NCBI RefSeq assembly: GCF_001475545.1
Contig: NZ_LDQC01000076.1
Coordinates: 1-64,000 of the forward strand
Reading direction: 5' to 3'
Length of the DNA: 64,000 bases
From: Curtobacterium luteum
GTDB lineage: Bacteria; Actinomycetota; Actinomycetes; Actinomycetales; Microbacteriaceae
In this document: in pieces, positions 57,641-64,000 of the stretch
Layout: every line of letters begins with the position of its first letter
Numbering within the stretch: the stretch's first letter is position 1
The notes under the pieces: generated by a model
Database searches by the model: none
Told to the model about the DNA's origin: nothing
The model's input: only the letters and a program-made list of their open reading frames with translations
Translations under genes and position numbers: made by a program

Positions 57641-58169
57641 CCGTGACGAGCGGCGCGTACAGCCGCATCGCCGCGAGCGCGCGCTCGTGGTCTTCGTAGC
57701 TCGCACCGGCGCACGCGTCCGCGACGACCGTGACGGTCGCGCCGGCGTCCGCCGCCGCGAGCGCGGTCGACAGCACGCAACAGTCGGTCGAGACCCCGGC
57801 CAGCACGAGGTTCGGCTGGTCGCCGACGACGGCCCGGAGGCTCGTCCCCCACTTGCCGAAGGTCGGTTCCGTCACGACGGGGTCGCCGCGGTCGGCCGCT
57901 GCGGTCGCGAAGGGCTCGGTCAGCGCGTACAGCGGGTCAGCACCGGGCACGAGGGCGAACGGCCAGTCACGGTAGTACGGCACCCAGGCGCCCTCGGGCC
58001 GTTCCGGCGCGACGAACCGGGTGAAGACGGTCCGTCCGGTGAACCGGGGCAGGAGGTGCTCGATCGCCATCCCGGCGTGCGCGTACCGCGGCGCGGCCCA
58101 CGGGCTCTCCCCCGTGAAGACCTCCTGCATGTCGACGACGACGAGCCAGGCGTCGTCGGGCGCCGTCAT
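57615..58169 (-). CDS. Cysteine hydrolase (isochorismatase/nicotinamidase-like)
   Basis: A 184-residue isochorismatase-fold protein with a full catalytic triad: Asp in VVDMQEVFTG, Lys in TEPTFGKWGTS and Cys in LAGVSTDCCVLSTALAA. The substrate is not evident. The ATG overlaps the stop of the NCS1 permease gene, so a nucleobase-derived or carbamoyl compound imported by that permease is a reasonable guess. The 3' end is duplicated downstream. Confidence 0.9.
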   Translation of the reverse strand: MTAPDDAWLVVVDMQEVFTGESPWAAPRYAHAGMAIEHLLPRFTGRTVFTRFVAPERPEGAWVPYYRDWPFALVPGADPLYALTEPFATAAADRGDPVVTEPTFGKWGTSLRAVVGDQPNLVLAGVSTDCCVLSTALAAADAGATVTVVADACAGASYEDHERALAAMRLYAPLVTVVDSADDL

Positions 58170-59614
58170 GCGCGGCCCTCCTGACGGCGGACGGCACCGG
58201 CGGAGAACAGGAGCGTGCCGAGGAAGCCGACGAGCAGCGACACGAGGACGCCGAGGTTGGCGGACGCCCACGCCCCCTTCCGGCCGCCGAGACCGAGCGG
58301 CTCGAGCAGGTACCCCTGCCAGTTGAGCCAGGCCGGCACCCCGAACGTGTTCGTCACGAGGCCCCATCCGAACGCCGTACCGACCACGACGAGCCCGATG
58401 GCGACCACCCGCACGTCGCCGTACCGACCGCGCCGGTCCTCGAGCTCGGTCTCGGCGTAGTCACGCCGGCGGAGCAGTACATCCGCGACGAACACCCCGG
58501 CCCACGCCGCGATGGGGACGCCGAGGGTGATGAGGAACGCCTGGAACGGTCCGATGAAGTCCGGCGCGAAGAAGACGACGGCGACCGCGCCGATGACCAT
58601 CACCACGCCGTCGACCCCGGCCGCCACGGGCCGCGCGATGCGCACGCCCGTGCTGAGGAGCGCGAGCCCCGACGAGTAGATGTCGAGCACCGCGCCACCG
58701 ACGATCCCGAGGATGGCGACGATCGCGAACGGGATGAGGAACCAGACCGGCAGGATCGTGGTCAGCGCACCGATCGGGTCGGCGTTGATCGCGGCGTTGA
58801 GGTCCTTCGACGACCCGGCGAGGAGCACGCCGAAGACGACCAGGAGCGCCGGTGCGAGGGCGCCGCCGAACGTCGTCCAGCCGACGACCCCTCGGGTGGA
58901 CGCTGTGCGCGGGAGGTAGCGCGAGTAGTCGGCCGCGGCGTTGACCCAACCGAGCCCGAACCCGGTCATCACGAACACGAGCGCGCCGATGACCTGCTGG
59001 GCACTGCCCGCTGGCAGCGCGGCGATCGCGGCGAAGTCGATCGACGGGACGGCGAGCACGACGTAGACCACGGTCAGTACCGCGGTGATGACGGTGATCC
59101 ACGTCTGCAGCCGCATCACGACGTCGAAGCCCGCGATCCCGGCCCCGACGACCAACGCGGCGACGACGACGAGCGCGACCAGCTTGGTGACGACGCCGTC
59201 GTCCCAGCCGAGCTCACGGAAGACCGTCGACGTCGCGAGCACGGCCAGGGCGGCCAACGCGGTCTCCCACCCGACCGTCAGCACCCAGCTGAGGAACGAC
59301 GGCAACCGGTTGCCCCGGACACCGAACGCCGCCCGGCTGAGCACCATCGTCGGCGCCGACCCCCGCTTGCCCGCGATCGCGACGACGCCGCACAGCAGGA
59401 ACGAGAAGACCACCCCGACGACGGCCACCACGGTCGCCTGCCAGAACGAGATGCCGAACCCGAGGACGAAGGCGCCGTAGGCGATCCCGAGCACGGAGAC
59501 GTTCGCCGCGAACCACGGCCAGAACAGCCCGCGCGGCGTGCCCTTCCGGTCGGCCTCGGCGATGACGTCGGTCCCCTGGCGCTCGACCGTGCGGACTTCC
59601 GGAGCGGTGCTCAT
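58166..59614 (-). CDS. NCS1 family permease (purine/cytosine-type)
   Basis: A 482-residue, about 12-helix transporter. FWPWFAANVSVLGIAYGAFVLG, SRAAFGVRGNRLPSFLSWV, GFGLGWVNAAADYSRYLPR and IYSSGLALLSTGVRI are NCS1 signatures closest to cytosine/purine permeases. Start ATG (STAPEVRTVERQG). It is coupled by a 4-nt overlap to the cysteine hydrolase gene, suggesting import plus hydrolysis of one compound. Specificity cannot be read from sequence. Confidence 0.92.
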   Translation of the reverse strand: MSTAPEVRTVERQGTDVIAEADRKGTPRGLFWPWFAANVSVLGIAYGAFVLGFGISFWQATVVAVVGVVFSFLLCGVVAIAGKRGSAPTMVLSRAAFGVRGNRLPSFLSWVLTVGWETALAALAVLATSTVFRELGWDDGVVTKLVALVVVAALVVGAGIAGFDVVMRLQTWITVITAVLTVVYVVLAVPSIDFAAIAALPAGSAQQVIGALVFVMTGFGLGWVNAAADYSRYLPRTASTRGVVGWTTFGGALAPALLVVFGVLLAGSSKDLNAAINADPIGALTTILPVWFLIPFAIVAILGIVGGAVLDIYSSGLALLSTGVRIARPVAAGVDGVVMVIGAVAVVFFAPDFIGPFQAFLITLGVPIAAWAGVFVADVLLRRRDYAETELEDRRGRYGDVRVVAIGLVVVGTAFGWGLVTNTFGVPAWLNWQGYLLEPLGLGGRKGAWASANLGVLVSLLVGFLGTLLFSAGAVRRQEGRA

Positions 59615-59649
59615 GTGGGGAAGCGTAGTGCGCGGCAGCGCCCCCGTCG

Positions 59650-60984
59650 CTACCCGAAGAGGTTCACGGGGCGCACGATGTCGGCGTAGATGAGCAGGGC
59701 GCTCATGCCGGCGAGGAGCACCACGACCACCATCGTGAGCGGCATCGTCTTGGCGAGGTCGATCGGACCCGGGTCCGCCTTCCCGACGAGCTTGAACGAC
59801 CGACGCTTGACGGCCTCCCACAGCGCACCGGCGATGTGCCCGCCGTCGAGCGGCAGGAGCGGCACCATGTTGAGCACGAAGAGACCGATGTTGAGTGAGG
59901 CGAGCAGACCCAGGATCGTGTACGCCTTGTCGACCACGGGGACGCCGGACATCGACGACACCTCACCGATCGCGCGCCCGACGCCGACGACCGACACCGG
60001 GCTGTCCTGGGACCGTGCCTGCGAGCCGAACGCCGCGTTCCACACCGCGACGAGCCGCTGCGGCAGGTCGATGATGAGGTGCGCGGACGCCGAGATCTGC
60101 GCACCCGTCGCCGGGAGGACCGCAGCAGGCGACTGCCGGACGAGGGACTGCCCGATGCTGACGCCGACCACACCGACCTGCTGGGTCTTGTCCGTGCCGT
60201 CCGGGTTCTTCGCGACGGTGCCGTCGGACAGGTAGACGTCACGCGTCGCCGTGACCGGGGTGATCTCGAGCGTCTTGCGCGCGCCGTCGCGCTCGACCAC
60301 GACCGTGAGCTCCTTGCCCGCGCTCCGCTGGAACAGCCCGGACACCTCGGCGATGGTCGGGTCGGACTTCCCGTCGACCGAGAGCACGACGTCGCCGGAC
60401 CGGATGCCGGCCTGCTTCGCCGGGGACACCGCGTCGTCCGCGCTGCACGTCGTCGTCTGGCTGTTCGGCAGCACGCAGCCGACGCTCGAGGTGAACGTCG
60501 TCGTCGGAGCACCGAAGCCGCAGAGCAGCACACCGAAGAGCACGATCCCGATGACCAGGTTCATCGCCGGACCGGCGACCATGACGATGATCCGCTTCCA
60601 CGGCGTCAGGCGGTAGAACGCCCGCGAGTCGTCGCCGCCGGACTCCGCGATCTGCTCGGCACTGGCCTGCCGGGCATCCTGCACGAAGGCGCCGTACATG
60701 CCCGTGTTCGTGATCGCGTTCGGCTTGCCGGATGCCCGCGGCTTGAGCATGCCGACCATCGAGATGTACCCGCCGAGCAGGATCGGGCGGATGCCGTACT
60801 CGGTCTCGCCCCGCCTGAACGACCAGATCGCCTTGCCGAAGCCGAGCGAGTACTGCGTCACCTTCACGTTGAACAGCTTCGCGAAGGAGAGGTGCCCGAG
60901 CTCGTGGAGTCCGATCGAGACCAGCAGGCCGACGATGAAGACGACCACGCCGAGGACGAAGAGCAGGACGGATTCGACGGTCAC
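59650..60984 (-). CDS. Site-2 intramembrane metalloprotease (RseP/Rip1-like)
   Basis: A 444-residue zinc protease: HELGH at 27-31 in the first helix, LGGYISMVGM, a PDZ domain (AGIRSGDVVLSVDGKSDPTIAEV) and the distal NMVPLLPLDGGHI carrying the third zinc ligand. Four membrane helices. Family members cut anti-sigma factors or FtsI-like substrates; the target here is unknown. It lies next to dxr and ispG, as Rip1 does in mycobacteria. Confidence 0.95.
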   Translation of the reverse strand: MTVESVLLFVLGVVVFIVGLLVSIGLHELGHLSFAKLFNVKVTQYSLGFGKAIWSFRRGETEYGIRPILLGGYISMVGMLKPRASGKPNAITNTGMYGAFVQDARQASAEQIAESGGDDSRAFYRLTPWKRIIVMVAGPAMNLVIGIVLFGVLLCGFGAPTTTFTSSVGCVLPNSQTTTCSADDAVSPAKQAGIRSGDVVLSVDGKSDPTIAEVSGLFQRSAGKELTVVVERDGARKTLEITPVTATRDVYLSDGTVAKNPDGTDKTQQVGVVGVSIGQSLVRQSPAAVLPATGAQISASAHLIIDLPQRLVAVWNAAFGSQARSQDSPVSVVGVGRAIGEVSSMSGVPVVDKAYTILGLLASLNIGLFVLNMVPLLPLDGGHIAGALWEAVKRRSFKLVGKADPGPIDLAKTMPLTMVVVVLLAGMSALLIYADIVRPVNLFG

Positions 60985-61095
60985 CGGGAAAGGGTACGGG
61001 ACGCTTCCCAAGACGGAGCCGAGCGCTCTCTGAGAGGTGATCGGGGCCTCCAGGCCGCGTCGGACACCACCGGTGATCGGGGGCCGACGGGACGG

Positions 61096-61109
61096 CCGGG
61101 AGGCACGGG
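61096..61109 (+). repeat. GACGGGAGGC-family half-site between dxr and the protease gene
   Basis: CCGGGAGGCACGGG close to the dxr stop. No matching right arm within 60 nt. Confidence 0.5.
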
Positions 61110-61114
61110 TCGGG

Positions 61115-62203
61115 TCAGCGCGACAGCGCGCGGTCCGCCGCGGCGCGCGCCCAGCGCTCCGCTGCCAGCACGCCCTCGAGGGAGGACTCCCCCGCGGTGT
61201 GCTCGTCGACGATCCGCTCGACCGTGTCGACGATGTCGAGGAAGCCGATCGCACCCGCGTGGAACGCGGCGACGGCCTGCTCGTTCGCGGCGTTGAACAC
61301 CGCGGGGAACGTCCCGCCGGCCGCACCGACACGCTTCGCGAGCGACACCGCACCGAAGGCGTCCGTGTCGAGGGGCTCGAAGGTCCACGTGCTCGCCGTC
61401 GTCCAGTCCAGGGGCACGCCGACCCCGGGCACCCGGTCCGGCCAGGCGAGGCCGAGCGCGATCGGGAGCCGCATGTCGGGCGGGGACGCCTGTGCGATCG
61501 TCGAGCCGTCGACGAACTCGACCATCGAGTGCACGATCGACTGCGCGTGCACCGTGACGTCGATGCGGTCGTAGGGGACGTCGAAGAGCAGGTGGGCCTC
61601 GATGACCTCGAGGCCCTTGTTCACGAGCGTCGCGGAGTTCGTCGTCACGACGAGTCCCATGTCCCACGTCGGATGGGCGAGCGCCTGGGCGGGCGTGACG
61701 TCGTGGAGCTCGGCACGGGACCGTCCCCGGAACGGGCCGCCGCTCGCGGTGAGGACCAGCCGACGGACCTCGTCGGCGGAGCCGGAGCGGAGCGCCTGGG
61801 CGATCGCGGAGTGCTCGCTGTCCACCGGCACGATCTGCCCCGGACGGGCGGCGGCCTGCACGAGCGGGCCGCCCACGATCAGGCTCTCCTTGTTGGCGAG
61901 CGCGAGGGTCGCGCCGGACTCCAGGGCGGCCAGTGTGGGGCCGAGGCCCACCGACCCGGTGATGCCGTTGAGGACGACGTCGGCCTCGACGGTCCGCACG
62001 AGGCGCTCGGAGTCCTCGGCGCCGAACGCGGTCTCACGGACGCCGAAGCGCTCTGCCTGGTGGGACACGAGGTCGCGGTTGCTACCGGCGGTGAGGCCGA
62101 CGACCTCGAAGCGGTCCGGGTTCCGTTCGACGACGTCGAGGGCCTGGGTGCCGATCGAGCCGGTGCTGCCGAGGATGACGATCCGGCGCTTGGCTGGCTG
62201 CAT
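61115..62203 (-). CDS. dxr: 1-deoxy-D-xylulose 5-phosphate reductoisomerase
   Basis: Dxr makes MEP from DXP, the second step of the MEP pathway. The 362 residues include the NADPH loop [37 protein letters not shown] (metal and substrate), [10 protein letters not shown] and HPTWDMG. Start ATG ([11 protein letters not shown]) with TACAGT 8 nt upstream, probably leaderless. Divergent from a small secreted-protein gene. Confidence 0.96.
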   Translation of the reverse strand: MQPAKRRIVILGSTGSIGTQALDVVERNPDRFEVVGLTAGSNRDLVSHQAERFGVRETAFGAEDSERLVRTVEADVVLNGITGSVGLGPTLAALESGATLALANKESLIVGGPLVQAAARPGQIVPVDSEHSAIAQALRSGSADEVRRLVLTASGGPFRGRSRAELHDVTPAQALAHPTWDMGLVVTTNSATLVNKGLEVIEAHLLFDVPYDRIDVTVHAQSIVHSMVEFVDGSTIAQASPPDMRLPIALGLAWPDRVPGVGVPLDWTTASTWTFEPLDTDAFGAVSLAKRVGAAGGTFPAVFNAANEQAVAAFHAGAIGFLDIVDTVERIVDEHTAGESSLEGVLAAERWARAAADRALSR

Positions 62204-62211
62204 GGTTCCAC

Positions 62212-62217
62212 TGTATC
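62212..62217 (-). promoter_or_regulatory. -10 box for dxr (leaderless)
   Basis: TACAGT on the minus strand, 8-nt spacer to the ATG at 62203. Confidence 0.45.
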
Positions 62218-62265
62218 CAGGACCACCGACCACCCCGTACGCTGATATGTGACAGGCTCGGTCCC

Positions 62266-62631
62266 GTGTCGACGAAGAAGACTGCTCTCACCGCTTCCCT
62301 CACGACGGCGATCACCGGGTTCGCGCTCCTGGGAGCCAGCGCGGCCGAGGTCCCTGCCACCGGTCACGACGTGGCCGACGAGCATGCGGCGCTCGAGGCA
62401 CTGAGCAACGAACAGGGTCGGACGGAGATCGGAGCCCTCATCGAGGGTGACGCGCCGGTCTCCCTCCTCGTCGATGCCGTCACCGGGAAGGTGCTCGCGG
62501 CGAACATCCTGCCGGTGCAGGCGTTCGTCCCCGTCCTGCCGGACTGTGCGCGGACCGTCGTGTGCACGCGGACCGACGAGACGATGTCGTCGCTCCCCGG
62601 CGCGGCGAGCACGCGAACAGGCTCCCGATGA
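62266..62631 (+). CDS. Small secreted protein of unknown function
   Basis: 121 residues with a signal-peptide-like N-terminus ([27 protein letters not shown]), a short helical middle ([22 protein letters not shown]), a strand [19 protein letters not shown] and two cysteines (DCARTVVC) that could pair outside the cell. Not recognised. GTG start; convergent with the FKBP gene across a strong hairpin. Confidence 0.65.
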   Translation: MSTKKTALTASLTTAITGFALLGASAAEVPATGHDVADEHAALEALSNEQGRTEIGALIEGDAPVSLLVDAVTGKVLAANILPVQAFVPVLPDCARTVVCTRTDETMSSLPGAASTRTGSR

Positions 62632-62666
62632 CCACCGGTGACGGACACGCAGCACGAGGGGTGACA

Positions 62667-62710
62667 CGTGACGGAGGACGGCGAGCTCGTGCTCGCCGCC
62701 CTCCGTCACG
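62667..62710. terminator. Bidirectional terminator between the small secreted gene and the FKBP gene
   Basis: A 20-bp stem with one mismatch (CGTGACGGAGGACGGCGAGC against its mirror) and loop TCGT, between convergent genes. Confidence 0.8.
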
Positions 62711-62717
62711 TCGAACG

Positions 62718-63695
62718 TCAGCCCAGGGCGAGGACGTCCACGACGAACACGAGGGGCGCGTTCGCCGGGATCCCCGAGCCCTCAGGCGGGTTCGCGCCGT
62801 AGGCGTCGGCCGCGGTCGTGACGATGAGCACCTGCGAGCCGACCTTCTGCCCGACGAGTCCGGTGACGAAACCCTTGATGAGCTGCCCCTCGGACACCGT
62901 GAACGTGGTCGGTACGCCCTTCGACCACGACGAGTCGAACTCCTTGCCGCCCTCCAGCGTCACGCCCTTGTACTGCACGAGGGCGGTGTCGCCGTCCTTG
63001 ATGGCCTGACCGTCGCCCTGCTTGAGGACCTCGACCTCGGTCTTCGAAGGGGCCTTCGCGCCGGACGGCACCGCGATCTCCGGCTCGCCGTCGGCCTTGT
63101 CCTTCACGGTCGGCAGCGCCGGGTCCTGCTGCTGCGGGGTGCCGGTGGCCTTCGTCGGAATCTTCGACACGATGTCCGCGACGACGACGACGTCCCCGCC
63201 GGTGTTGAAGCCGATCGCGGAGGACTGCCCGACGGTCACGAGACGATCGCCGACCTTCGAGCACGCGAGGATGGCGCCGAAGCCGCTCCCACCGACGGAC
63301 AGGGCCTGAGGGTTGCCGGAGTCGAAGCCGACGCTGCCGAGCTTGGACGCGTCCTCCGCCTGGTAGACGCTGTACGACACCTGCGCGTAGTCACCGGACT
63401 TCAGCGACGCTCCGTCGCCCTCGACCGCGACCGTCATCTGTGGCTCAGACGCGCTGAGCCCCTTCGCGAACGACACCTTCGGAGCCGTCCCGCCGGCGAC
63501 CGCACCCGAGACCTTGACCGAGTCGGACGCCTTGCCCGGGTCCGGGCACGACGTGATCGCGGCGGCGCTCGCACTCGCGCTCGACGTCGCGCTCGGCGAC
63601 GAGGTGGCGTTCCCCGACCCGGAGCCGGAGCAGGCGGCGAGGCCCAACACGACGGCGGGGACCAGGGCGATCGGGAGCAGGCGGAGACGCTTCAC
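62718..63695 (-). CDS. FKBP-type peptidyl-prolyl isomerase lipoprotein
   Basis: A 325-residue lipoprotein: signal with lipobox LAAC, a Ser/Ala-rich linker, a first diverged FKBP-like domain (GDYAQVSYSVYQ ... GDRLVTVG) and a C-terminal canonical FKBP domain (GDTALVQYKGVTLEGGKEFDSSW, FTVSEGQLIKGFVTGLVGQKVGS, AYGANPP). It should fold proteins on the outer face of the membrane. GTG start, 6 bp from the OsmC-family stop. Confidence 0.95.
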   Translation of the reverse strand: MKRLRLLPIALVPAVVLGLAACSGSGSGNATSSPSATSSASASAAAITSCPDPGKASDSVKVSGAVAGGTAPKVSFAKGLSASEPQMTVAVEGDGASLKSGDYAQVSYSVYQAEDASKLGSVGFDSGNPQALSVGGSGFGAILACSKVGDRLVTVGQSSAIGFNTGGDVVVVADIVSKIPTKATGTPQQQDPALPTVKDKADGEPEIAVPSGAKAPSKTEVEVLKQGDGQAIKDGDTALVQYKGVTLEGGKEFDSSWSKGVPTTFTVSEGQLIKGFVTGLVGQKVGSQVLIVTTAADAYGANPPEGSGIPANAPLVFVVDVLALG

Positions 63696-63701
63696 GGGAC
63701 C

Positions 63702-64000
63702 CTAGTCTGCCGCACCCGCCGATGATTCCCCTGCGAGGACCCGGATCTCGGGCTCGTGGTGGACGGGGAACGCAACGGAGCGCGCGATGAAGCACAGACG
63801 GTTGGCCTCGGCGTGGGCGGCGGTGGCGGCCTCGACGCGGTCGGCCTCGCGGATGGTGACGACCGGGTGCAGCGTCGTCTCCGTGAGTTCCCCGGAGCCG
63901 TCGCGGTTGAGGTTGAGGCTCGCGGTCGCGCGGTCCTCGTAGGCGACGACCGTGAAGCCCTGCTGCACGGCGACGTGCAGGTAGCTCAGCATGTGGCACT
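63702..64000 (-). CDS. OsmC/Ohr family protein (partial, 5' end off the window)
   Basis: The C-terminal ~98 residues of an OsmC-fold protein. CHMLSYLHVAVQQGFTVVAY carries the first catalytic cysteine, and HAEANRLCFIARSVAFPV the second. These proteins reduce organic or other hydroperoxides using paired cysteines. The reading continues past 64000, so the true start is outside; an internal ATG at 63992 is not the start because it would drop the cysteine. Confidence 0.9.
   Translation of the reverse strand, partial: CHMLSYLHVAVQQGFTVVAYEDRATASLNLNRDGSGELTETTLHPVVTIREADRVEAATAAHAEANRLCFIARSVAFPVHHEPEIRVLAGESSAGAAD

Overview
The window is a stretch of chromosome from a high-GC actinobacterium. GC is roughly 70% by eye, with many GTG starts, 1-14 nt gene overlaps and leaderless genes. 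The housekeeping gene order, an mIHF domain fused to guanylate kinase, and the HGxxPAAW protein and Trp-associated membrane protein beside trpE/trpC all point to the family Microbacteriaceae. A Curtobacterium-like genus is my inference, not something the sequence proves. Almost every gene is on the minus strand, so transcription runs from right to left. I saw no integrase, transposase, CRISPR array or tRNA.

Right to left. 64.0-56.4 kb: an OsmC-family gene (cut by the edge), an FKBP lipoprotein, a small secreted protein on the + strand, dxr and ispG (MEP isoprenoid pathway) around a site-2 protease, an NCS1 permease and a cysteine hydrolase. 56.3-49.4 kb: proS, nusA, ylxR, infB and rbfA (translation and transcription apparatus), with mutY facing them. 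48.5-45.2 kb: a uridine-kinase-like pseudoenzyme, truB, two small membrane proteins and ribF. 45.0-42.8 kb (+ strand): a DUF349 coiled-coil protein and a membrane-anchored cyclophilin. 42.7-32.3 kb: rarA, rpsD, a small membrane protein, alaS, ruvX, mltG, aroC, aroK, aroB. Two tiny unknown + strand genes follow, then an ABC1/UbiB-family kinase. 29.8-15.4 kb: efp, nusB, then pyrR-pyrB-pyrC-PH protein-carA-carB-pyrF as one overlapping UMP-synthesis operon, continuing into mihF-gmk, rpoZ, metK and priA. 15.4-9.1 kb: a repeat-filled gap, tdh-kbl (threonine to glycine), a DUF4383 gene and an unusual membrane-anchored SF2 helicase. 9.1-0 kb: fmt, rsmB, rpe, hisE, hisG, hisF, then hisI-trpE-membrane protein-HGxxPAAW protein-trpC, cut by the left edge.

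The most interesting signals lie outside ordinary gene function. (1) A recurring palindromic element with the outer arm GACGGGAGGC is present as full palindromes at four gene boundaries and as half-sites elsewhere, including in frame in two protein linkers. Two near-identical copies bracket proS. (2) A second intergenic repeat family (core GTCGTACGAC) fills the gaps beside rsmB and priA. (3) The last codons plus stop of two genes (nusA and the cysteine hydrolase) are duplicated just downstream. (4) The infB leader can form two mutually exclusive 10-bp hairpins, one of which covers the Shine-Dalgarno. (5) A PyrR-type RNA element overlaps the pyrR ribosome site. (6) Many genes have a TANNNT box 6-9 nt before the start codon and are probably leaderless. 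One pair of divergent genes shares overlapping -10 boxes.
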